From: Clostridiales bacterium
GTDB taxonomy: Bacteria; Bacillota; Clostridia; Oscillospirales; Oscillospiraceae
Direction of reading: 5' to 3'
Assembly: GCA_003522945.1 (NCBI GenBank)
Contig: DPHR01000126.1
Coordinates: forward strand, 1-10,958
Length of the DNA stretch: 10,958 bases
Part shown: positions 4,382-10,958 of the stretch, in pieces
How the letters are laid out: each line of letters begins with the position of its first letter
Numbering within the stretch: the stretch's first letter is position 1
Notes under the pieces: generated by a model
Database searches by the model: none
What the model was told of the DNA's origin: nothing
What the model saw: the letters and a program-made list of their open reading frames with translations, nothing else
Made by a program: the position numbers and the translations under genes

Positions 4382-5204
4382 ATCCGACAGGGCCGGGCAT
4401 CAGATGCTCTTCCGCCGCTATGCCCTCCTCCGGCAAAATACGGACTTCCAGCCCGGTAATGTAGTTTTCCGGATGGCCTTCACAGCATTGATCGACGATA
4501 TTCGGCGTGATCACGCAGTCATCCACGCGCAGCTCCCGGCGGCTCGCTTCCTCGAAAAGACGATCAATGGAGTCCTGAATCGAGAGATACGGTCCGTAAT
4601 GATAGCCGCAGAGATACTCGCCCGCAGGAATATAGGAGAGAGCCTGCTCCGCCATCAGCTCGGGGAAACGGTATTCCTGCACGGGGGTGTCTTCGTAAAG
4701 CAGAGCGCCGAACCATTTGCGCTCACCGCGGTAAAAGCCGACGGTAGGATAAAAATAAAAAAGCTCATGCGTGAAGAGATTGATCTCATCGCCAATGTGC
4801 AGAAAGGCGCGGCGCGGAAACGTCCGGACGGAAAACTTTCCTCTCTGGCTGGAGGATTGCTCCCGGTCGATGAATTCCACTTTTTGCTGGATGATCTGAA
4901 TGGTAGCGTTCAGCTCGTCGCATTGGCGGCGAAGTTTTTCCGCCTGCTCAGAGAGCATTTCAAGATTGTCCCGCAGCGCGTTGTTATGGAGAAAATCCCG
5001 TATCTGGGCGAGCGGGTATCCAAGGCGGCGCAGATATCGTATGGTGGCGAGCGGATAGACCTGGTCAAAGTGATAAAACCGGCGGCTGTTTTCGCTGTTG
5101 CGTACCTGCGGGACAAGAAGCCCTTTTGCGTCATAGTGGCGGAGGAGCTGCACATCCATGTCGAAAATTTTTGCAAGCTCGCCGATCGACAAAAATTCTT
5201 TCAT
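4380..5204 (-). CDS. MerR-family transcriptional regulator with GyrI/BmrR-like effector domain
   Basis: A 274-residue protein. The start at 5204 is chosen over an in-frame ATG further upstream because it has a GGGAGG ribosome binding site five bases ahead and the MerR domain begins immediately. Residues 6-32 (SIGELAKIFDMDVQLLRHYD, then AKGLL) are the winged HTH. RRFYHFDQVYPLATIRYLRRLG (41-62) completes the DNA-binding domain. A helix around 78-115 is the dimerising coiled coil. Residues about 125-270 look like a BmrR/GyrI-type ligand-binding domain (TFPRRAFLHIG, YIPAGEYLCGYHYGPY, and a VRILPEE end). Such proteins activate by untwisting promoters with overlong spacers. It is divergent from the purine cassette, with a suitable promoter between, so it is the likely regulator of that cassette. 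The ligand is unknown; a purine is an attractive guess from context only. Confidence 0.9.
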   Translation of the reverse strand: MKEFLSIGELAKIFDMDVQLLRHYDAKGLLVPQVRNSENSRRFYHFDQVYPLATIRYLRRLGYPLAQIRDFLHNNALRDNLEMLSEQAEKLRRQCDELNATIQIIQQKVEFIDREQSSSQRGKFSVRTFPRRAFLHIGDEINLFTHELFYFYPTVGFYRGERKWFGALLYEDTPVQEYRFPELMAEQALSYIPAGEYLCGYHYGPYLSIQDSIDRLFEEASRRELRVDDCVITPNIVDQCCEGHPENYITGLEVRILPEEGIAAEEHLMPGPVG

Positions 5205-5284
5205 AAAACCTCCCAAGTTTTCTCCGGCACTGTCGATTGGTTTTGTAGGAACATCAGAAAAGCTCCGGAAACAGAAAAAAAGAC

Positions 5285-5315
5285 TTGAACCTAAAACCAT
5301 TATAGGTTGTAGCGT
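5285..5315 (+). promoter_or_regulatory. MerR-type promoter and operator in front of the purine cassette
   Basis: TTGAAC (5285-5290) and TAGCGT (5310-5315) are 19 bases apart, the overlong spacing typical of MerR-activated promoters. The perfect inverted repeat AACCTA (5288-5293) / TAGGTT (5303-5308) lies largely within the spacer. On the opposite strand the same segment contains a perfect TATAAT (5304-5299) that could serve the merR-family gene itself, though its -35 (AATGAT) is weak. Binding to the dyad would then control both directions. Confidence 0.65.
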
Positions 5316-5362
5316 GAGCATATCATTTTTCTGCGATCGAATCAAGTGAATGGAGGAAGAAC

Positions 5363-6724
5363 ATGCAAACTTTTTTGAAGAACGGCTATATCGTCTCCAT
5401 GGATCAAAACGACACCGTGTTTGACGGCGGCGGGGTGCTCGTGGAAAACGACCGCATCACGGCGGTCGGCCGGGTCGATCCGGCGAAGATCTCGCCCGAC
5501 GCGGAGGTCATCGACCTGCGCGGAAAATATGTTCTGCCCGGATTTGTGAATACCCACGTCCACACCTCGCAGCAGATATCCCGCGGCGTCGGCGACGACG
5601 TGGACTTTATCTGCTGGCTGCACGAGAGAATGTGGCCCTTTGAGAGCAATATGACGGAGGAGGATTCCTACGTTTCCACACTCATGACGAGCCTGGAGCT
5701 GATCCGCTCGGGCGTAACGTCGTTTGCCGAGCCGGGCGGTCAGTTCGTCTCCGGCATGGCGCGGGCCACGGAGCAGTCCGGCCTGCGCGGAAAGCTCGCC
5801 AAGTCGGTGATGGACTGCGGTGAAGGCCTCCCGCCGATCTGGCAGCGCACGATGGAGCAGGAGCTTGAGCAGCAGGTCGCGGATATCGAAAAATATCACA
5901 ATACCGCTGACGGGCGCGTGCAGGTCTGGTTTGGCCTGCGGACGATATTCAACAACACCGATGAGCTTTGCGTCCGCACAAAAGAGCTTGCCGACAAGTA
6001 CGGCGTCGGCATTCACATGCACGTGGCGGAAGCAAAGGAAGAAAAGGAATACACCTACGCGCGCTGGGGCGAGGGGACGGTAAAGCACCTCGAACGGCTC
6101 GGTGTGCTGGATAAAAATCTCCTGGCGGTACACACGGTCTGGCTGACCGATGAAGAGCTGGAGCTCTTCCGGAAGCGGGAAGTGAAGATCTCGCACAATC
6201 CCGCGTCGGCCATGCGGGTGCTGGGTTTTGCCCGCGTTCCGAAAATGCTGCAGATGGGACTGATGCCGTCCATCGGCACAGACGGCGCTTCGTCCTCCAA
6301 TCACATGGACATGGTGGATGAAATGTGGCTCACCAGCCTTATTCATAAGGGGTGGCGGCTCGATCCGACGGTGGTCCCGTCACAGGATATCCTGCGCATG
6401 GCGACAAAGTGGGGCGCGCGTGCGCTTCTCGATGAAAATCTGTATGGCAGTCTGGAAGCCGGGAAAAAGGCCGATTTGATCGTCATTGATCCGCACGGCC
6501 CATCCATGATGCCGGTCAACGATAAAATTGCCGCGCTGGTCACGGCGATGCATTCGGCCAATATCGAATCCACGATGTGCGACGGCAAGTGGCTCATGCG
6601 TGAAAGAAAAATCCTGACGCTTGATGAGGAGGCAATTTTGAAAGAGGCTTGTGAACGGGCCGCAGCCATTTATAAGCGTGCGGGCATCGTTCTGCCGGAC
6701 CGTTTTCCGGTCGTAAAAGTCTAA
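5363..6724 (+). CDS. MtaD/SsnA-like amidohydrolase, probable purine or related deaminase
   Basis: A 453-residue metal-dependent hydrolase of the amidohydrolase superfamily (ATZ/TRZ, MtaD, guanine deaminase branch). The start follows GGAGG at 5352-5356. The expected metal and catalytic set is present: H65-V-H67 in FVNTHVH, H220 in HMHVAE with E223, H257 in LLAVHTVWL, and D307 in SIGTDGASS. HNPASAMRV (278-286) is the usual substrate-loop motif. The flanking beta-sandwich halves (1-58 and about 385-440, including GSLEAGKKADLIVID) are complete. Members deaminate guanine, S-adenosylhomocysteine/methylthioadenosine, cytosine, 8-oxoguanine or triazines, and substrate cannot be read from the motifs. 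Being first in a cassette with adenine deaminase and a purine permease, a purine-type base is most likely. Probably co-transcribed from the MerR-type promoter. Confidence 0.88.
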   Translation: MQTFLKNGYIVSMDQNDTVFDGGGVLVENDRITAVGRVDPAKISPDAEVIDLRGKYVLPGFVNTHVHTSQQISRGVGDDVDFICWLHERMWPFESNMTEEDSYVSTLMTSLELIRSGVTSFAEPGGQFVSGMARATEQSGLRGKLAKSVMDCGEGLPPIWQRTMEQELEQQVADIEKYHNTADGRVQVWFGLRTIFNNTDELCVRTKELADKYGVGIHMHVAEAKEEKEYTYARWGEGTVKHLERLGVLDKNLLAVHTVWLTDEELELFRKREVKISHNPASAMRVLGFARVPKMLQMGLMPSIGTDGASSSNHMDMVDEMWLTSLIHKGWRLDPTVVPSQDILRMATKWGARALLDENLYGSLEAGKKADLIVIDPHGPSMMPVNDKIAALVTAMHSANIESTMCDGKWLMRERKILTLDEEAILKEACERAAAIYKRAGIVLPDRFPVVKV

Positions 6725-6800
6725 ACTGGTTTTCTGCGGTACACCGTGCCGCCGGAAATAAAACGGGTCAACAAAATACAAAAAATTTTGGAGGTACAGC

Positions 6801-8567
6801 ATGAATCTGAAACTACTGTCTGTCGCCAAAGGCGAAACCCCGGCAGATCTCGTCATTCGGAACGGAAAGATCGTCAACGTTTACTCCGGTGAGATCTACG
6901 AGGGCGGCGTGGCCGTCTGCGGCGATACGATCGCGGCCGTCGGCGATGTTGATTACTGCGTTGGCGAGAACACCCGCGTTGTGGATGCGGAAGGAAAGTA
7001 CCTGACTCCGGGATTCCTGGACGGACATATCCATCCGGAAAGCTCCTCTCTGGCGATTCGGTCCTTTGCGGAAGCGGTTCTCTCTCACGGCACCACGGGC
7101 ATCATGACCGACCTCCACGAGGTAGGCGTTGTTTCCGGTCTGGAAGGCATCGAAGCGATCCTGAAGGAAGCGGAAACGACCGACCTCAAGCTCTATTTTG
7201 TTGTTCCTTCCCATGTCCCGTTTTCCCCCAATCTCGAAACGAGCGGAGGACGCTTCAATCCGGAGATCATCCGCCGCGCGCTTCGCCGTCCGGACGCCGT
7301 CGGCCTGTCGGAATGCGTCGGCCCCTATATTATGGCGGGCTTCCCCGACCTGCTCGAGTCGTGTGACGACACGCTCTCCATGCCCGGAAAAACGCTGCAG
7401 GGCCATCTTCCGGATATGTACGGCCCGGCCATGAGCGCATGCGTGGCGGCCGGCGTTTCCACCGACCATGAAGGGTTCTGCGAGAAAGACGTTTTTGAGC
7501 GTCTTCGCAACGGCTGCCATCTCATGATGCGCGAGGGCAGCGCCGCCCGCAACATGCCGGTGCTTCTCAAGACCGTGATGGAAAATCATCTGGACACCGC
7601 CATGGTCAGCATTGTCACTGACGACCTCCATACCGTCGATCTGCAGCAGCGCGGACATCTGGACGATGCGCTCCGCACGGCGCTCGGCATGGGGCTGGAT
7701 TTCGTAAAAGCCATTCAGATGGTCACGGTCAACTGTGCCCGCGCGTTCAATCTTGACCGTGAGATCGGAGGTCTCGCTCCCGGCCGCCGCGCGGATATCA
7801 ACATCACCACCGGAGCGGAAGATTTCCGCGTGCTGACCACGTTTGCCGGCGGCCGCCAGATCACCGATAACGGCAAGCTGCTCGTGCATTATGAAACCGC
7901 GCAGCACGATCCCTGCGTGCTGAATACCGTTCACCTGAGCCAGCCGGTTACCGCTGACAGCTTCAAGACCCACGTGTCGGCTAAGGCAAAGAAGGTCAAG
8001 GCGCTTGTAATGGACACGCTGTCCTACATCCCCTTTACGAGCCGCCGCGACGTGGAGCTTCCGGTCGTGGACGGTGTGGTGCAGTGCGACGTGGAGCAGG
8101 ACGTGCTGTATATTGCGCAGGTCGAGCGCCACGGAAAAAACGGCAACATCGGCAAGGCGTTCATGGGCGGATTCCGCATCCGCGGCGGTGCAATGGCCTC
8201 CTCCGTCGGCCACGATAACCACAACATCATCGTCCTGGGCGACAGCTTTGAGGATATGGCCCTGGCGGTAAACCGCTGCGCCGAGCTCGGCGGCGGCCAG
8301 GTCATCGTCCGCAACGGCGAGATCGCAGCGGAAGTCGCGTATCCCGTCTGCGGCCTGCTGAGCGATCTTTCGCTCGACGAGCTGGCGGATAAGAAAAAGG
8401 AGCTGAACCGCGTTGCCCATGAAATGGGAACAGAGATCGCTATTCCGTTCATGTTCCTGAGCTTCATCTGCCTTGCGGCGATTCCCGCATACGCCATTAC
8501 CGACTGCGGCTTTATCGACGTGGTAAAGCAGCAGGTCGTTGATCCGATCCTCGAGGTCGTGGAGTAA
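6801..8567 (+). CDS. ade: Adenine deaminase
   Basis: A 588-residue protein, normal length for the Ade family, which converts adenine to hypoxanthine and ammonia in the cytoplasm. The start follows GGAGG at 6790-6794. Motifs in order: LTPGFLDGHIHPESS with H76, H78 and E80; MTDLHEVGVVSGLEG with D104, H106 and E107; the STDHEGF segment; and LMMREGSAARN, AMVSIVTDDLHTVDL and LAPGRRADI typical of the family. The distinctive C-terminal domain carries VGHDNHNIIVLG and the MALAVNRCAELGGGQVIV stretch. It lies 76 bases after the amidohydrolase and 43 bases before the permease, with no convincing terminator in either gap, suggesting one transcript. Adenine deaminase with a base permease fits scavenging or fermentation of purines. 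Confidence 0.95.
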   Translation: MNLKLLSVAKGETPADLVIRNGKIVNVYSGEIYEGGVAVCGDTIAAVGDVDYCVGENTRVVDAEGKYLTPGFLDGHIHPESSSLAIRSFAEAVLSHGTTGIMTDLHEVGVVSGLEGIEAILKEAETTDLKLYFVVPSHVPFSPNLETSGGRFNPEIIRRALRRPDAVGLSECVGPYIMAGFPDLLESCDDTLSMPGKTLQGHLPDMYGPAMSACVAAGVSTDHEGFCEKDVFERLRNGCHLMMREGSAARNMPVLLKTVMENHLDTAMVSIVTDDLHTVDLQQRGHLDDALRTALGMGLDFVKAIQMVTVNCARAFNLDREIGGLAPGRRADINITTGAEDFRVLTTFAGGRQITDNGKLLVHYETAQHDPCVLNTVHLSQPVTADSFKTHVSAKAKKVKALVMDTLSYIPFTSRRDVELPVVDGVVQCDVEQDVLYIAQVERHGKNGNIGKAFMGGFRIRGGAMASSVGHDNHNIIVLGDSFEDMALAVNRCAELGGGQVIVRNGEIAAEVAYPVCGLLSDLSLDELADKKKELNRVAHEMGTEIAIPFMFLSFICLAAIPAYAITDCGFIDVVKQQVVDPILEVVE

Positions 8568-8610
8568 GAGAAACAGAAAAACCAGCGAACAAAAGGAAAA
8601 GGGAGAAAAC

Positions 8611-9939
8611 ATGAAAAAAGACTTCTTCAGACTTCAGGAACACGGCACCACGGCGAAGCGCGAGGTGCTTGCGGGCATTACGACGTTTATGACCATGGCC
8701 TATGTGCTGGCAGTGCAGCCGGCGGCCATCTGCGGCTTCGGCCCCGATCCGGTGTTCACGGACGTGAACGGCCTTGTCATCAGCAAATCTGCGCTGCTTG
8801 TCATGTGCGCGCTCGTCAGCGGAGCGATTACCCTCTTTATGGGGCTTTATGCAAATCTTCCGCTTGCCCTTTCCACGGCGATGGGCAGCAACTTCATTCT
8901 CGGCGGTCTCGTAAACAGCGGCGCGTTTTCCTTCGGCTGGGCCATGGCGCTTCTTCTCTGCTCGGGCATACTGTTTATTCTGGTGACGGTGCTCGGCGTT
9001 CGGAAAATGGTTGTCGATCTTCTGCCGAAGAATCTGAAGATCGCCATTCCGACGGCGGTCGGCTTCTTCATTGCGTACCTCGGCTTTAAGAACACCGGTC
9101 TGGCTGTTTTTTCAAACGGTCTGGCGCTCGGAGATTTCTCTCAGCCTACGGTCCTCCTTGCGCTGATCACTATGGTCGTCATGGGCGTTCTTACGGCGTA
9201 CAAGGTCCGCGGCGCCATCCTCATCGGCATAGTCGTCGGCACGATCATCAGCATTCCCATGGGCGTTTCCACGCTGCCGGCGTCGGTTTTCTCTCTGCCG
9301 GATGTGAGCGAGCTCGGGAACCTCTTCCTGTGCTATGATTTCAAATCCCTTCTCGCAGACATTCCCGGCGCTCTCGTCTGGATCTTCATTCTGTTCACCA
9401 GCGACTTCTTCGCCACCTTCGGCGCTTTGATCGCCGTGGGAGCGCAGACGAATATGCTTGACGAGGAAGGAAACTTCCCCCACATTGAAAAGCCGTTCCT
9501 CGTCGATGCCGTCGGCACGGTCGTCGGCTCGGCGACCGGCTGCACGACGATCTCCACGTTCATTGAATCCACCATCGGCGTGGAGGCGGGCGGCCGTACC
9601 GGTCTTACGGCGGTTGTCACGAGCATTCTGTTCTTCGTCTGCGTTTTCCTCTCGCCCCTTTTCCTCATGATCCCCACCTCCGTCACGGGCGTTGCTCTGA
9701 TCTTTGTCGGATTCTCCATGCTCTCCGGGTTTACCAAGCTGGATTTCTCCGACTTCAAAAGCTGCTTTGGCCCGTTCGTCATGATCATGTTCGGCACCTT
9801 CACCGGCGATATCGCCGCGTCGATCTGCCTCGGCGTTCTGACCGACGTGCTCATCAAGGTCGTGACCGGCGATGCGAAAAAGGTCCACCCGGTGCTCTAT
9901 GTGCTTTGCATCCCCCTCGTTCTTTATTTTATAGTGTAA
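8611..9939 (+). CDS. NCS2-family (AzgA-like) purine base permease
   Basis: A 442-residue polytopic membrane protein. The start at 8611 follows GGGAGA and gives the family N-terminus (FRLQEHGTTAKREVLAGITT, then FMTMAYVL). Residues 59-82 and 112-130 are early membrane segments, and ANLPLALSTAMGSN (81-94) is the usual re-entrant motif region. FIESTIGVEAGGRTGLTAVV (318-337) is the AzgA signature. Such proteins import hypoxanthine, guanine or adenine by proton symport. Two canonical positions differ: the DxxGT motif of relatives appears as TSDFFATFGAL (263-273), and PGMGxN appears as TAMGSN (89-94). These changes lie in the substrate pathway and may signal altered specificity. It closes the cassette with ade and the amidohydrolase. 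The family is confident; the substrate is inferred. Confidence 0.9.
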   Translation: MKKDFFRLQEHGTTAKREVLAGITTFMTMAYVLAVQPAAICGFGPDPVFTDVNGLVISKSALLVMCALVSGAITLFMGLYANLPLALSTAMGSNFILGGLVNSGAFSFGWAMALLLCSGILFILVTVLGVRKMVVDLLPKNLKIAIPTAVGFFIAYLGFKNTGLAVFSNGLALGDFSQPTVLLALITMVVMGVLTAYKVRGAILIGIVVGTIISIPMGVSTLPASVFSLPDVSELGNLFLCYDFKSLLADIPGALVWIFILFTSDFFATFGALIAVGAQTNMLDEEGNFPHIEKPFLVDAVGTVVGSATGCTTISTFIESTIGVEAGGRTGLTAVVTSILFFVCVFLSPLFLMIPTSVTGVALIFVGFSMLSGFTKLDFSDFKSCFGPFVMIMFGTFTGDIAASICLGVLTDVLIKVVTGDAKKVHPVLYVLCIPLVLYFIV

Positions 9940-9956
9940 CGGGTTTTGTTGAAAAA

Positions 9957-9993
9957 GGCTCTCAGATCTGTGATCTGAGAGCCTTTTTCTTTA
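9957..9993. terminator. Bidirectional terminator after the permease
   Basis: GGCTCTCAGATC (9957-9968), TGT loop, GATCTGAGAGCC (9972-9983), then TTTTTCTTT. The upstream GAAAAAG gives a T run on the other strand. It therefore serves both the purine cassette and the convergent GH3 gene ending at 10010. Confidence 0.95.
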
Positions 9994-10009
9994 TAATAAT
10001 ATTATATTT

Positions 10010-10958
10010 TTAAGCGCGCTTATGTGCCCGTTTCTTTTTTGTTTCGGCAAGAAAATGCTTCCAACCGTTTTTTTCCTTATTGACGACTTTCAGCAGCGCC
10101 TTGATCTGATCGTCGGAAAAGACGTTCGCCATGCGCGCGGCGTTGCGCCACGGCATATCGAGCACGTACATGAGATTCCCGGCGTTTTCCTTGCTGCCCA
10201 CAAGATTCATCACGCGGCGCGCGGCTTCCAGCGCGTTGTACAGCCCCTTGCCAAGACCGCCGGGGAGATATTTCCCGCGGGAGATGGCGTCGTTGAAGTC
10301 CACCGCGCCGCGCTCTTCCCAGCGCGCGGGCGGGATATCGTGCCCGAGCAGCGCGGCAAAGCTCTCGTCGGACACATGCTGCACATCCGCGCGGTGGTAA
10401 ACGTCAAATTCCGGCGCGGCGTATTCATCGAAGGGTACTTCGCCGGCAACATGCACCGTGTGTACAAGCCGCAGATCGCGGCAGGACGCGCCGACGCAGA
10501 GCTCGTACTCGCCCTCTTCCACGACCCAGCGGTTCTTCGCGCAGCTCCAAACGGCGAAGCTCCGCTCGCCGAGCGGGAGAAAGACCGTCTTTTCCTCGCC
10601 GGGCAGCAGCTCCACGCGCGCGAAGCCCGCAAGCGAGAGCGCAGGGCGCAGCATGCCGAGTGTCTTGCTGCGGACGTAGAGCTGCGCGACCTCCGCTCCG
10701 GCGCGGCTGCCGGTATTCTTCACCGTAAAGCTCACGCCGCCGGGCGAAAATTCGCCGGGCGCGTAGGAAAACTCCGTATAGCTCAATCCGTAGCCGAACG
10801 GATATTTGACGCGCTTGTGCGCGCTTTCATAATACCGGTAGCCGACGAACAGCCCCTCGCGGTACTCGCTCGTCGCCTCGCGGCCCGGATACCACGGCGC
10901 GCAGGGCGTGTCCTCGAGTCGGACGGGCATCGTCTCGGCCAGCTTGCCGCTGGGGTTC
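10010..10958 (-). CDS. Glycoside hydrolase family 3 enzyme, C-terminal part (5' end outside window)
   Basis: An open frame of 315 codons enters from the right edge and ends with TAA at 10010. The first visible residues, NPSGKLAET, are the conserved GH3 C-terminal-domain motif (NPSGKLP-TFP in relatives). EGLFVGYRYYES and VKYPFGYGLSYTEFSY follow, again GH3 hallmarks. VSFTVKNTGSRAGAEVAQLYV, LAGFARVELLPGEEKTV and the WVVEEGEYELCVGAS end form the fibronectin-III-like domain. GH3 enzymes are mostly beta-glucosidases or beta-xylosidases. The catalytic aspartate lies in the N-terminal part not present here, so substrate cannot be judged. After the Fn3 domain comes an additional tail of roughly 140 residues that ends in a lysine-rich helix (SDDQIKALLKVVNKEKNGWK to KKKRAHKRA). 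No signal peptide can be assessed. The same tail exists as a decayed copy at 4102-4243. Confidence 0.9.
   Translation of the reverse strand, partial: NPSGKLAETMPVRLEDTPCAPWYPGREATSEYREGLFVGYRYYESAHKRVKYPFGYGLSYTEFSYAPGEFSPGGVSFTVKNTGSRAGAEVAQLYVRSKTLGMLRPALSLAGFARVELLPGEEKTVFLPLGERSFAVWSCAKNRWVVEEGEYELCVGASCRDLRLVHTVHVAGEVPFDEYAAPEFDVYHRADVQHVSDESFAALLGHDIPPARWEERGAVDFNDAISRGKYLPGGLGKGLYNALEAARRVMNLVGSKENAGNLMYVLDMPWRNAARMANVFSDDQIKALLKVVNKEKNGWKHFLAETKKKRAHKRA

Noticed and set aside
4311..5288. A 325-codon plus-strand frame opposite the MerR-family gene
   Set aside because: Starts inside the azlD repeat, runs through the terminator, and has no credible ribosome binding site; the minus-strand MerR domain is unmistakable.
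5205..5345. N-terminal extension of the MerR-family protein to an upstream ATG at 5345
   Set aside because: The extra 47 residues have no family match and would cover the promoter/operator; the ATG at 5204 has a GGGAGG site and starts right at the MerR domain.
5205..5362. Purine riboswitch in front of the deaminase/permease cassette
   Set aside because: No conserved purine-aptamer core or three-way junction is visible here or in the 76-base gap before ade; the MerR-type promoter explains the region better.
5342..6346. A 334-codon minus-strand frame opposite the amidohydrolase
   Set aside because: Shadow frame of a GC-rich gene; composition (many His, Arg, Val) is typical of an antisense artefact.
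8539..8610. Longer start for the permease overlapping the end of ade
   Set aside because: The added residues are hydrophilic and lack a ribosome binding site; the ATG at 8611 has GGGAGA and the family N-terminus.
6813..8612. A 599-codon open frame on the minus strand opposite adenine deaminase
   Set aside because: It mirrors the codon structure of ade, has no ribosome binding site or family resemblance, and the plus-strand protein has all Ade motifs.

Overview
The window looks like chromosome of a moderately GC-rich Gram-positive anaerobe of the class Clostridia, probably a gut Oscillospiraceae-type organism. The basis is strong GGAGG ribosome binding sites, TGn-extended -10 promoters, a DUF1292 protein, a BofC-C-terminal-like small protein, AzlC/AzlD, an Ade/AzgA-type purine cassette and a family 3 glycosidase. 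The taxonomic call is an inference from gene families and base composition.

Left part (1-1540): a proline-rich protein of unknown function runs off the left edge on the minus strand (1-220). Two small plus-strand genes follow: a BofC-C-terminal-like exported protein (413-694) and a DUF1292 protein (791-1081). Directly behind the latter is a good candidate 6S RNA (about 1090-1283) with a strong intrinsic terminator. A gene-free, hairpin-dense stretch (1310-1540) ends in a second terminator with almost the same stem-loop.

Middle part (1668-4381): azlC-azlD, a two-component branched-chain amino acid exporter with a 4-base gene overlap, is followed by a visibly AT-richer patch. That patch holds a short element with transposon-like inverted ends, two minus-strand lipoprotein genes (one Cys/Ser-rich, one only 55 residues), a divergent XRE-type regulator, a 20-bp-arm palindrome and a scrambled fragment of a GH3 glycosidase gene. 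It is bounded by a perfect 87-bp direct repeat: the 3' end of azlD occurs again at 4236-4322. Recombination between the copies would remove 1644 bp and leave an intact azlD just ahead of the terminator at 4341-4381. The patch therefore reads as a recent insertion or rearrangement at the azlD 3' end.

Right part (4380-9994): a MerR-family regulator (minus) is divergent from a plus-strand purine cassette: an MtaD/SsnA-like amidohydrolase (deaminase), adenine deaminase and an AzgA-like NCS2 permease, closed by a bidirectional terminator. The intergenic region carries a dyad between a -35 and -10 spaced 19 bp apart, the hallmark of MerR-activated promoters. The inferred role is uptake of a purine-like base and its hydrolytic deamination under MerR control.

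Right edge (10010-10958): the C-terminal part of a GH3 beta-glucosidase-type enzyme, minus strand, continuing past the window. Its unusual C-terminal tail is the source family of the pseudogene fragment at 4102-4243.
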